This document shows, piece after piece, positions 1 to 5,660 of a stretch of 14,390 nt of DNA. The stretch spans positions 1 to 14,390 of the forward strand of contig CAMPIH010000045.1 in the NCBI GenBank assembly GCA_946886275.1, read 5' to 3'. Both the position numbers and the translations under genes were made by a program. Source of the stretch: an uncultured Sphingosinicella sp. (lineage in GTDB: Bacteria; Pseudomonadota; Alphaproteobacteria; Sphingomonadales; Sphingomonadaceae). The notes under the pieces are model-generated. The model was given only the letters and a program-made list of their open reading frames with translations, was not told the DNA's origin and made no database searches. Every line of letters starts with the position of its first letter. The stretch's first letter is position 1.

Positions 1-691
1 GCGGCAGTTCCTGATCGAAAAGCTCGTTCGCCCGGATCGTCTCGGCAAGGACCCGCACATGCTCCCATTCGGGATGATCGAGGCGGGTGTGGAGGCGCTC
101 CCGCCCTTCCTCGCCCTCGGGCAGATGTTGAAGAAGGATCCCGCCGGCGACATGGCCGGTATCGTCCACGGCCAGCCTGACGAGGCTCGGAATCTGCTCG
201 GACTGGCTGAAATAATGCTGTGCCGCCTCAGCGAGGCTGCCGCCCTCGAGCGGGACGATGCCCTGGTAGCGCTCCTTGGTGGCGGCCTGGTCGAAGGTGA
301 TCGCCAGATAGCCCTTGCCGAACATGGCGAAGAGCGAAGGCAAGGTGGAGGCCTCGGCCAGCCGCGCCGAATCGAAGCGGACATAGCCGCGAAGCTCGCC
401 GCCCTTATAGTCGCAGACGAGGAGATCGATGATTCCTTCCTCGGTCTGGGCCTGGAGAGTCAGCTGGCCGCCGACGTCCTTCAGCATCGCCCCGAGCAGG
501 GCCGTCAGGGTCAGCGCCTCGGACAGGATCCGGGCGATCGGCGCCGGATAATCATGGGCGGACAGGACCTCGTCCAGCACGGGACCGAGCCTCACCAGCC
601 GGCCTCGGGCCTTGCTTGACGGAAGGGTGAAACCGACCGCCTCGTCGAGATTGGCGGCCGCCACCGCCTGGTTCAAATGTTCGGAAGCCAT
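1..691 (-). CDS. hslO: Hsp33 redox-regulated chaperone, C-terminal part outside the window
   Basis: Cytoplasmic holdase chaperone that is switched on by oxidation. Translating the minus strand from the ATG at 691 gives 230 codons open to the left edge. They carry Hsp33 hallmarks: a YKGGELRGYVRF segment near residues 95-106, a YFSQSEQIPS segment near 160-169, and a VAGGILLQ strand near 181-188. The family is about 290 residues long, so the C-terminal zinc/redox switch with its four cysteines lies beyond the window and cannot be checked. An in-frame ATG at 700 is an alternative start; neither has a clear Shine-Dalgarno. The gene follows argD by 88 bp on the same strand and may share its transcript. 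Identification is firm; the exact start is not. Confidence 0.93.
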   Translation of the reverse strand, partial: MASEHLNQAVAAANLDEAVGFTLPSSKARGRLVRLGPVLDEVLSAHDYPAPIARILSEALTLTALLGAMLKDVGGQLTLQAQTEEGIIDLLVCDYKGGELRGYVRFDSARLAEASTLPSLFAMFGKGYLAITFDQAATKERYQGIVPLEGGSLAEAAQHYFSQSEQIPSLVRLAVDDTGHVAGGILLQHLPEGEEGRERLHTRLDHPEWEHVRVLAETIRANELFDQELP

Positions 692-700
692 GACGACCAT

Positions 701-719
701 GTGGCGACTCGGCCGCCAC
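701..719 (-). promoter_or_regulatory. Small hairpin just upstream of hslO
   Basis: A 6-bp perfect inverted repeat (GTGGCG at 701-706, CGCCAC at 714-719, loop 7 nt) ends directly against the upstream ATG at 700 and 9 bp before the ATG at 691. A GANTC site (GACTC, 706-710) begins at the stem's inner base and runs into the loop. The hairpin lies where a Shine-Dalgarno would be expected, and none is visible. The role is unknown; it could be chance in GC-rich sequence. Confidence 0.3.
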
Positions 720-779
720 GTTCAATAACTCCGAACTTTCGAGGCCCGGCGCGGTTCGCCCGGCCGTCGCGGCGAGAAA

Positions 780-1967
780 TCAAGCCGCCTTCGGCACCTG
801 ATAGTCGCGCGCCGCCTTCGACAGCCTTTCCACGAACTCGGCGACATGAGTCTCCTCGATGACGAGCGGAGGAAGGACGCGCATGACATTGTCGCCAGCG
901 GCGACGGTGAGAAGTCCGTGCTCGCGAAGATAATTGACGAAGGCGCGGCTGTCCGACTTCATCTTCACGCCGAGCATCAGGCCGACACCGCGTACGCCTT
1001 CGAACAAATGGTCGTGATTGGGGATCATCTGCTCGAGCGCGCCCCGAAGCCGTTCGCTGATCCGCCTGACATGATCGAGGAACTCGTCATTGGCGACGAC
1101 GTCGAGAACCGCCTGGCCGGCGGCGCAGGCGAGCGGATTGCCGCCATAGGTCGAGCCGTGGGTGCCGATCACCATTCCGGAGGCCGCCTTCTCGGTGGCG
1201 AGGCAGGCGCCCATCGGAAAGCCGCCGCCAATCCCCTTGGCGGCAGCGAGGATGTCGGGCTCGATGCCATAATGCTCATAGGCGAAGAGGTGGCCCGATC
1301 GTCCGAAGCCGCACTGAACCTCGTCAAGCACGAGCATCAGGTCATTCTCGTCGGCGAGACGGCGAAGCCCCTTCATGAAGGCCTCGCTTGCCGGGCGGAT
1401 ACCGCCTTCGCCCTGGATCGGCTCGATCAGGAATCCGGCGGTATGGGGCCCGATCGCCGCCTCGACCGCGTCGAGATTGTCGAATTCGACGACGGTGAAA
1501 CCCGGCAGAAGCGGCGCGAAGCCGTCCCGGAGCTTCTCCTGGTTGGTGGCGCTGATCGTGCCGAGGGTCCGCCCGTGAAAGGCGCTGGCGAAGGTGATCA
1601 GCTCGTGCTTCTCGGGCCGGCCCTGATGATGATGGTAGCGGCGAGCGGTCTTGATCGCGCATTCGACCGCCTCGGCGCCGCTGTTGGTAAGGAAGACGGT
1701 GTCGGCGAAGGTGAGATCGACGAGCCGCCTGGCATAGGCCTCGCCCTGGGGCGATCCGTAGAGATTGGAGACATGGATCAGGGTCGCGGCCTGGTCCTGG
1801 ATCGCCCGGGTCAGAACCGGATGGCCGTGGCCGAGCAGGTTGACGGCGATTCCGCTCGCGAAATCGAGATAGCGCTCGCCATTCTCGCCATAGAGATAGA
1901 CCCCCTCCCCTCGCACCGGCCGAACCGGCGAACGCGGATAAACGGGCATGAGCGGGGTGATGGCCAT
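780..1967 (-). CDS. argD: Acetylornithine/succinyldiaminopimelate aminotransferase
   Basis: PLP-dependent class III aminotransferase of arginine synthesis: it transfers an amino group from glutamate to N-acetylglutamate semialdehyde to make N-acetylornithine, and often also serves the lysine (succinyl-DAP) step. The 395-residue protein has the usual length. Visible motifs are NSGAEA at 95-100 for phosphate binding, the LVLDEVQ segment with Asp215, and the PLP lysine Lys244 in AAKGIGGGFP. The ATG at 1967 has a good GAGGAG Shine-Dalgarno about 5 nt upstream. Family members are cytoplasmic dimers. In many alphaproteobacteria argD is followed by argF and hslO; here hslO follows directly. A promoter and a structured leader precede it (see separate entries). 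Identification is near certain. Confidence 0.96.
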   Translation of the reverse strand: MAITPLMPVYPRSPVRPVRGEGVYLYGENGERYLDFASGIAVNLLGHGHPVLTRAIQDQAATLIHVSNLYGSPQGEAYARRLVDLTFADTVFLTNSGAEAVECAIKTARRYHHHQGRPEKHELITFASAFHGRTLGTISATNQEKLRDGFAPLLPGFTVVEFDNLDAVEAAIGPHTAGFLIEPIQGEGGIRPASEAFMKGLRRLADENDLMLVLDEVQCGFGRSGHLFAYEHYGIEPDILAAAKGIGGGFPMGACLATEKAASGMVIGTHGSTYGGNPLACAAGQAVLDVVANDEFLDHVRRISERLRGALEQMIPNHDHLFEGVRGVGLMLGVKMKSDSRAFVNYLREHGLLTVAAGDNVMRVLPPLVIEETHVAEFVERLSKAARDYQVPKAA

Positions 1968-1989
1968 GGTGGCTCCTCGAATTGGCGTT

Positions 1990-2028
1990 TCAAGAGAAAA
2001 AGGCGACCCTTTCAGGCCGCCTTCTCAC
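1990..2028 (-). CDS. Candidate Arg-rich leader peptide of argD (12 codons)
   Basis: A short frame starting GTG at 2028 and ending TGA at 1990-1992 reads V/M-R-R-R-P-E-R-V-A-F-F-S. Codons 2 to 4 are AGA, AGG, CGG, all Arg, and codon 7 is again AGG. The frame begins at or next to the predicted transcription start, so it would be translated without a Shine-Dalgarno. It runs across the terminator-like hairpin that precedes argD, an arginine synthesis gene. This layout recalls leader peptides of amino-acid attenuators, but the Arg codons sit inside the terminator's first arm rather than before it, and no alternative antiterminator pairing is obvious. A chance frame cannot be excluded. Confidence 0.3.
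   Translation of the reverse strand: MRRRPERVAFFS
1994..2026 (-). terminator. Terminator-like hairpin in the argD leader
   Basis: On the minus strand AAGGCG (2023-2018) pairs with CGCCTT (2005-2000); inside, CCT (2016-2014) can pair with AGG (2010-2008) around a GAA loop. The right arm continues as TTTCTC, giving a run of five T across the stem end. It has the form of an intrinsic terminator reading leftwards. It lies 27 bp upstream of the argD ATG and downstream of the predicted argD promoter, so it would act on argD transcripts as well as on any from the gene at 2085-2450. Confidence 0.55.
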
Positions 2029-2034
2029 TTCCCG

Positions 2035-2063
2035 CTATAGGAATATGGCGGGCGCCGCGTCAA
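2035..2063 (-). promoter_or_regulatory. Predicted argD promoter
   Basis: On the minus strand a TTGACG -35 element (2063-2058) and a CTATAG -10 element (2040-2035) are separated by exactly 17 bp, close to the housekeeping sigma pattern of alphaproteobacteria (TTGAC... and CTAT...). The start of transcription would fall near 2028-2030, leaving a leader of about 61 nt before the argD ATG. The -35 element sits mostly in the loop of the inverted repeat at 2049-2078. Confidence 0.6.
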
Positions 2064-2078
2064 TCGAAGCGGCGCCCG
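2049..2078 (-). terminator. Perfect 10-bp hairpin after the Arg-rich secreted protein gene
   Basis: CGGGCGCCGC (2049-2058) and GCGGCGCCCG (2069-2078) are exact inverted repeats with a 10-nt loop, starting 6 bp past the stop codon of the minus-strand gene at 2085-2450. There is no T-run on the leftward side, so it is either a weak terminator or a 3'-end stabilising structure. On the plus strand it is followed by TTTGGT. The argD -35 element overlaps the loop. Confidence 0.45.
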
Positions 2079-2084
2079 TTTGGT

Positions 2085-2450
2085 CTAGCCGCGGCGATTG
2101 TCGCGGTCGCGACGCTCGAAGCGCAGATCCTGCTGGAGCCGGTTGACCTGGACCCGAAGCTCCGCGAACTCGCGGCCGCTAAGGCCGTTGCGGCCGGCAT
2201 TGTGAAGGCGGTTGCGGATCCGGTTCGCCTGCCGGTTCAAGGCGATGCCCTCGCGGCGGGAGATCGCGCCGCGCCGCACCTGGCGATCGATCCGGACGTC
2301 GACCTGGTTGAGCTGACGAACCAGCTGGTTGACGGCATGGCGGTCAGGTCCGCGCTGATGCCAGCCATGGTTCGTGTTGTACTGGGCCGCAGCCGGAACA
2401 GCGGCCAGCGTGGCGGTCGCGAGAGCGACGGAAACGAGCAATTTACGCAT
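2085..2450 (-). CDS. Small Arg-rich secreted or periplasmic protein, function unknown
   Basis: I do not recognise a named function. The 121-residue product starts with a clear Sec signal peptide: MRKLL, a hydrophobic Ala/Val stretch, and a likely cut after VPAAA near residue 22. The remaining ~99 residues are predicted mostly helical and contain 23 Arg and no Lys, with many Gln and Asn, ending in a very basic RRDRDNRRG tail. The spacing of Leu/Val/Ile suggests amphipathic helices. The start is well supported by an AGGAG Shine-Dalgarno (minus strand, 2462-2458) 7 nt before the ATG. It lies alone between hairpin-rich gaps, downstream of the ABC permease and upstream of argD. Proteins of this kind are, as far as I recall, common hypothetical genes in sphingomonads. 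Confidence 0.85.
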   Translation of the reverse strand: MRKLLVSVALATATLAAVPAAAQYNTNHGWHQRGPDRHAVNQLVRQLNQVDVRIDRQVRRGAISRREGIALNRQANRIRNRLHNAGRNGLSGREFAELRVQVNRLQQDLRFERRDRDNRRG

Positions 2451-2498
2451 TTTACTACTCCTGCTGCACGATTGCAGGAGCCCCTTCTAGGCGCGCCC

Positions 2499-2528
2499 GG
2501 CTAGGACAGGGCTGAACGGACTCGTCAG
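2499..2528 (-). promoter_or_regulatory. Tentative promoter for the Arg-rich secreted protein gene
   Basis: On the minus strand CTGACG (2528-2523) and CTAGCC (2504-2499) lie 18 bp apart and would give a leader of about 42 nt. Both elements are imperfect. A GANTC site (2519-2523) abuts the -35 and a second (2528-2532) overlaps its edge, as in some CcrM/GcrA-controlled promoters. Alternatives in this gap are not excluded. Confidence 0.3.
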
Positions 2529-2566
2529 AATCCGTTCATAATTGTCGCAACTTTTATGAACGGATT
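2513..2566. repeat. Three-armed inverted repeat at the end of the ABC permease gene
   Basis: Three copies of one 8-bp word alternate in orientation: TGAACGGA at 2513-2520, TCCGTTCA at 2531-2538, TGAACGGA at 2557-2564. The middle copy can pair with either neighbour. With the right-hand one the match extends to a perfect 13 bp (AATCCGTTCATAA at 2529-2541 with TTATGAACGGATT at 2554-2566, loop 12 nt), which includes the permease stop codon. With the left-hand one it is 8 bp with a 10-nt loop. There is no T-run. It may be a transcript end, a switchable RNA structure or a protein-binding site. Confidence 0.7.
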
Positions 2567-3408
2567 TTCCAGCCGCTTTTCAGCAGGATGAAGCAGATCA
2601 GCCCGAGGCCGAGGTTGATCGCGAGGAGCAGCAAGGCGCCGAACAGGATCGGCGAATCCGCTTCGCCGATGAACCCGTAACGGAAGCCGGAGATGACGTA
2701 GAAGAAGGGGTTGGCGTGGCTGAACGCCCGGAACAGCGGCGACAAGGTGTCGATCGAATAGAAGGTGCCGGACAGAAGCGACAACGGCGCCACGACGAAA
2801 TTACTGACCGCGGCGGCGTGGTCGAACTTCTCGGCCCAGATCGACGTGATCAGGCCGAGAAAGCCGAGCATGAGGCTTCCCATCAGGCCGAACCAGAGAA
2901 TCGCCCAGAGATGCGCCGGCGCCACGTCGACTCCGGGCCAGGCCAGCATCGCCAGCCAGACCGCGGCGCCAACGAGGAAGGCCCGGGTCACCGAAGCGCC
3001 GACGAGCGCCGAGATCAGCTCGCCGACCGAGAGCGGAGGCATCAGATAATCGACGATCGTGCCCTGGATCTTGCCGACGAGCAGCGAGAAGCTGGCATTG
3101 GCGAAGCTGTTCTGGATCATCCCCATCACGATCAGGCCGGGAGCGAGGAAATCGGCGAACGGAACAGGCGTGCCGCCGAGCGCGACGGTCCGTCCTTCAC
3201 GGCCGAGCGCGACCGTGAAGATGACGAGGAAAAGGAGGGTGGTGACCGCCGGCGCCCAGATCGTCTGAAGCTGGACCTTGAAGAAACGCCTCACCTCCTT
3301 CACATAGAGGGTCCCGAGGCCGCCCCAATTGACGTTTCTGATGACGGGAACGCCGGGGGCGGTACGAACCCAATTCGAAGGCAAATCGTGCGCGGGTCTG
3401 TCGGTCAC
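2554..3408 (-). CDS. ABC-2 type transporter permease
   Basis: Integral inner-membrane half of an ABC exporter of the ABC-2 family (drug, polysaccharide or lipid type); the substrate cannot be told. The 284 residues hold a short cytoplasmic N-terminus, the segment NVNWGGLGTLYVKEVRRFFK near 25-44, and about six hydrophobic segments near 51-70, 88-110, 133-153, 166-188, 198-215 and 254-277, matching the family layout. The start is GTG at 3408; no good Shine-Dalgarno is seen, and a weak -10 (CTAGCG, 3423-3418) with -35 (TTGCGG, 3445-3440) would put the transcript start only a few bases upstream. No ATP-binding subunit is encoded beside it, which is unusual for this family. It diverges from gcrA with a 64-bp gap. 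Confidence 0.9.
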   Translation of the reverse strand: MTDRPAHDLPSNWVRTAPGVPVIRNVNWGGLGTLYVKEVRRFFKVQLQTIWAPAVTTLLFLVIFTVALGREGRTVALGGTPVPFADFLAPGLIVMGMIQNSFANASFSLLVGKIQGTIVDYLMPPLSVGELISALVGASVTRAFLVGAAVWLAMLAWPGVDVAPAHLWAILWFGLMGSLMLGFLGLITSIWAEKFDHAAAVSNFVVAPLSLLSGTFYSIDTLSPLFRAFSHANPFFYVISGFRYGFIGEADSPILFGALLLLAINLGLGLICFILLKSGWKIRS

Positions 3409-3472
3409 TGGCGCCGTCGCTAGTCGCAGACGCTGTGGCCCGCAAGCCGTGAACTTGTAAGGATAGTGACTG

Positions 3473-4132
3473 ATGTCGTGGACCGACGAGAGGATCGATC
3501 GCCTGAAGGCGCTTTGGCTTCAGGGCATGACGGCGAGCCAGATCGCCGATGAGCTTGGCGGCGTTTCCCGCAATGCCGTGATCGGCAAGGCCCACCGGCT
3601 CGGCCTCCAGTCGCGTCCGTCGCCGGTCAAGCACGAGCCTGAGGGCGAAGTCGCCGAGCCGGCGCCCAAGCCGAAAGAAAAGCGCGCCGAGGCAAGCGCG
3701 CCGGCCGCCGAGCCGGCGGCAGAGCCGCGGCCCGAGCCGCGCCGTTCAGCGCCGCAGCCGGCGGCGCCGGCCGGCGCCGCCGCCGGCCCGGCCCAGCCCC
3801 AGGTGCGGTCGATCGGACCAGGCGGCTTCGTTCGCCAGGGGCCGAGCGACCAGCAGGCGCCGATCCCGCCAGCACCGCCGCGCCGGCTCGTCCCGGCCAA
3901 GCCGAGCCCGGAAGTGGCCGACAAGACCAGCCTGCTCGATCTCAACGAGAAGATCTGCAAATGGCCGATCGGGCATCCCGGCGAGCCCGATTTCCATTTC
4001 TGCGGGAAGCCGGCCAATCCCGGCTTCCCTTATTGCGTCGACCATTGCGGAGTCGCCTATCAGGCGCAGCTTCCGAGACGCGATCGCCGGCCGCCGCCGC
4101 CGCTTCCCTTCGGTGGACCGAGGGTCCGCTAA
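3473..4132 (+). CDS. gcrA: GcrA cell-cycle regulator
   Basis: Alphaproteobacterial transcription cofactor that binds sigma-70 RNA polymerase and stimulates promoters carrying CcrM-methylated GANTC sites. The N-terminus MSWTDERIDRLKALWLQG with SRNAVIGKAHRLGL (residues 32-45) is the diagnostic helix-turn-helix. Residues 47-150 form a long Pro/Ala/Arg-rich linker. The C-terminal sigma-binding part (151-200) has CKWPIG, FHFCGKP and YCVDHC, with cysteines at 162, 177, 188 and 192. At 219 residues it is longer than the Caulobacter protein (about 170), the extra length being linker. A TAAGGA Shine-Dalgarno (3458-3463) supports the ATG. No GANTC or CtrA-type site is visible in its 64-bp upstream gap. 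Confidence 0.95.
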   Translation: MSWTDERIDRLKALWLQGMTASQIADELGGVSRNAVIGKAHRLGLQSRPSPVKHEPEGEVAEPAPKPKEKRAEASAPAAEPAAEPRPEPRRSAPQPAAPAGAAAGPAQPQVRSIGPGGFVRQGPSDQQAPIPPAPPRRLVPAKPSPEVADKTSLLDLNEKICKWPIGHPGEPDFHFCGKPANPGFPYCVDHCGVAYQAQLPRRDRRPPPPLPFGGPRVR

Positions 4133-4268
4133 GTCCCTGAAAAGGCAAGCGGACTAACCTGGGTCAAAGCGATTTTCAGGAACGGGCGAGGCGTGCCTCG
4201 CGTTCTTTGCGAAAGATCGAGCAGCCGGGAAAACCGGCCGGCTTTTCAACCTGTGGAGAAGGGCTGTC
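4133..4268. other. Gap between gcrA and the 54-residue gene
   Basis: This 136-bp gap holds the gcrA terminator-like hairpin (4186-4207), an 8-bp inverted repeat CCTGAAAA/TTTTCAGG at 4136-4143 and 4173-4180 (29 bp apart), and the Shine-Dalgarno of the next gene near 4255-4262. I see no convincing promoter for the small gene. Confidence 0.5.
4186..4207 (+). terminator. Probable gcrA terminator
   Basis: GCGAGGC (4186-4192) and GCCTCGC (4195-4201) form a tight perfect hairpin followed by GTTCTTT, 54 bp past the gcrA stop codon. The tail is only moderately T-rich, so efficiency is uncertain. Confidence 0.5.
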
Positions 4269-4433
4269 ATGGCCGCGGACGACGTGAACTATCTCGAGAA
4301 AAGGGCCGAAGCGGAGCTCGAGCTGGCGCAGCGCGCCACTCATGCCTGCGCCGTCAGAGCGCATTACGAAATGGCGACCGCCTATCTGGATCGGATCCAT
4401 CAGGACGAAGGCGCCGATCCCGAGCAGGCCTGA
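4269..4433 (+). CDS. 54-residue acidic helical protein, function unknown
   Basis: A small gene with all the marks of being real: GGAGAAGG Shine-Dalgarno at 4255-4262, ATG 6 nt later, stop TGA at 4431-4433, and a strong terminator directly after. The product begins MAADDVNYLEKRAEAELELA and continues as two predicted helices rich in Ala, Glu and aromatic residues (HYEMATAYLDRI near 32-43), with a short Asp/Glu tail. There is one Cys (residue 27), no signal peptide and no membrane segment, so it should be cytoplasmic. The pattern resembles small hypothetical proteins I associate with sphingomonads, but I know no function. It could be cotranscribed with gcrA by read-through. Confidence 0.75.
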   Translation: MAADDVNYLEKRAEAELELAQRATHACAVRAHYEMATAYLDRIHQDEGADPEQA

Positions 4434-4451
4434 AGGTTTCGAGCGAAGGTG

Positions 4452-4480
4452 AAAGGCCCCGGCGGGCGCCGGGGCCTTTT
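4452..4480. terminator. Bidirectional intrinsic terminator
   Basis: AAAGGCCCCGGC (4452-4463) pairs perfectly with GCCGGGGCCTTT (4468-4479) around a 4-nt loop. T-runs flank the stem on both strands. It lies 18 bp past the stop of the plus-strand 54-residue gene and 6 bp past the stop of the convergent Hsp20 gene, so it should end both transcripts. Confidence 0.9.
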
Positions 4481-4485
4481 CCCAT

Positions 4486-4989
4486 TCAGTGCCTTGTGTC
4501 GGCGTTGATGGGAATTCGCCTTCCTCGCTCGGCCTGGGCCGATCGAGGCATTCTGACCGTCAGGACACCGTCGCGGAAATCCGCTTTGCAATTTTCCTGC
4601 TCGGTTCCGTCCGGGAGCGCGATCCGCCGTTCGAAGCGCCCATAGAAGCGCTCGGACCAGCCACGGCCGCGGTCCTCGTTTTCGCTCTTCTTCTCGCCTC
4701 GAAGGGTGAGCATCCCGTCCTCGACGAAAAGCTCGACATCCTTCTCGCTGAGACCCGGCAGCTCGGCGGTGATCCGCACCTCGTCGTCAGTATCGTTCAC
4801 CTCGACCTGAGGCCAGCCCAGGCCTCGTCCCATCTCGCCACCCAGGAGCGGGGCCTGGAAGAAATCGTCGAACAGCCGGTCCATCTCGCGGCGGAAGCTC
4901 ATCAGCGGACTAGGCCGCTCCTCCGGCCGATAGATGGAAGGCGCCCTATCCTCCTGCCGACTCCACGGCACCAAATCGCGAATGGTCAT
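4486..4989 (-). CDS. Hsp20/alpha-crystallin small heat-shock protein (downstream copy)
   Basis: ATP-independent holdase that binds unfolding proteins in large oligomers. The 167-residue protein has an N-terminal arm with SFRREMDRLFDDFF (31-44), an alpha-crystallin domain from about 59 to 150 containing VEVNDTDDEVRITAELPGL (62-80) and the closing DGVLTVRMPR (140-149), and the C-terminal I-x-I motif IPI (159-161) that links subunits. The ATG at 4989 has an AGGAGAAGG Shine-Dalgarno. It follows the other Hsp20 gene by 82 bp on the same strand and probably shares its heat-shock promoter. The two proteins differ clearly in sequence, so they are different classes rather than a recent duplication. 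Confidence 0.93.
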   Translation of the reverse strand: MTIRDLVPWSRQEDRAPSIYRPEERPSPLMSFRREMDRLFDDFFQAPLLGGEMGRGLGWPQVEVNDTDDEVRITAELPGLSEKDVELFVEDGMLTLRGEKKSENEDRGRGWSERFYGRFERRIALPDGTEQENCKADFRDGVLTVRMPRSAQAERGRRIPINADTRH

Positions 4990-5071
4990 GATCCTTCTCC
5001 TGCTTGCTTTCTCCTTCTGAACATCTTTGCGCCCGGCGCCCCGGCACGGCCGAGCCGCCGGAAGGGGAGGC

Positions 5072-5566
5072 TCAGGCCGCTTCCAGCTCCCTGGTCTTGC
5101 TGCTGCGGTCCTGTTCCCCGGTCTCCCTTTCGAGCCGCTGGGCCTTTTCGCCGCCGATCTCGATCCGGCGGGGCTTCATCTCTTCGGGAATCTCGCGGAC
5201 GAGTTCGATCGAGAGCATGCCGTCGCGAAGCTCGGCGCTCTTGACCTGGACGTAGTCGGCGAGCCCGAAGCGCCGCTCAAACGCTCCGCCGGAAATGCCG
5301 CGGTGGATGAAGCGGCGGTCATCGTCCTCGTTCCTGCGGCCCGCCACGATCAGCATGTTCTGCTGAGCGGTGATTTCGATCTCGTCCGGGCGGAAGCCGG
5401 CGACCGCGAGCGTGATCCGATAGCGATCGTCGCCTTCTTGAACGAGATCGAACGGCGGATGATTGTCGTTGAGCTGGGCAGGGATGCTGCTTTCCAGCAG
5501 ATCGAAAAGGCGATCGAACCCGACGGTCGACCGCCGGTACGGCGTGAAATCAAGATTGGTCCTCAT
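5072..5566 (-). CDS. ibpA: Small heat-shock protein, IbpA-like
   Basis: Hsp20-family holdase of the IbpA class. From the ATG at 5566 the protein is 164 residues and begins MRTNLDFTPYRRSTVGFDRL, very like enterobacterial IbpA. The alpha-crystallin domain spans about 37-128, with LRDGMLSIELVREIPEE near its end, and the I-x-I motif IEI is at 135-137. The frame is open further upstream to 5728, and an ATG lies at 5572, but the AAGGAGG Shine-Dalgarno (5581-5575) is 8 nt from 5566 and only 2 nt from 5572, so 5566 is preferred. The tail after residue 140 is charged and probably disordered. The gene is the first in a two-gene heat-shock operon and is governed by the leader and promoter annotated upstream. 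Confidence 0.93.
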   Translation of the reverse strand: MRTNLDFTPYRRSTVGFDRLFDLLESSIPAQLNDNHPPFDLVQEGDDRYRITLAVAGFRPDEIEITAQQNMLIVAGRRNEDDDRRFIHRGISGGAFERRFGLADYVQVKSAELRDGMLSIELVREIPEEMKPRRIEIGGEKAQRLERETGEQDRSSKTRELEAA

Positions 5567-5655
5567 GTCCATGTCCTCCTTCGAGCAACGTGGTTTCCAT
5601 GAGAGAGCGCCCCAAGAGAGCAGGCGCCCTCCCAGACGGCACAACGGCCGGCGTT
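5567..5655 (-). promoter_or_regulatory. ROSE-like RNA thermometer in the ibpA leader
   Basis: The ~89-nt leader can fold into three hairpins on the minus strand. First, CGGC/GCCG (5650-5647 with 5640-5637). Second, a 9-bp stem with one G-U pair (5631-5623 with 5611-5603, 11-nt loop). Last, UUGCUC (5588-5583) pairs with GAGGA (5578-5574) across a GAAG loop, burying the Shine-Dalgarno. In that last stem U-A, G-G, C-G, U-A, C-G stack in order, the same UUGCU against AGGAGGA pairing with one G-G mismatch that defines ROSE elements of rhizobial small heat-shock genes. Heating would melt it and free the ribosome site. The fold is reasoned by eye, not computed. Confidence 0.7.
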
Positions 5656-5660
5656 CGCCT

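Noticed and set aside
59..619. A 186-codon plus-strand frame at the left edge
   Set aside because: The minus strand over the same bases encodes Hsp33 without interruption.
846..2504. A 552-codon open frame on the plus strand across argD and the Arg-rich secreted protein gene
   Set aside because: It spans two well-supported minus-strand genes and their hairpins, and its composition is that of an antisense frame.
4486..5566. The two Hsp20 genes as a recent tandem duplication
   Set aside because: The proteins share only family-level features and differ in N-terminus, I-x-I context and tail, so they are distinct classes.
5550..5600. A 16-codon frame starting ATG at 5600 that overlaps the ibpA start, as a possible upstream regulatory peptide
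   Set aside because: It has no Shine-Dalgarno and lies inside the ROSE-like hairpin; its presence is explained by the leader structure and by chance.
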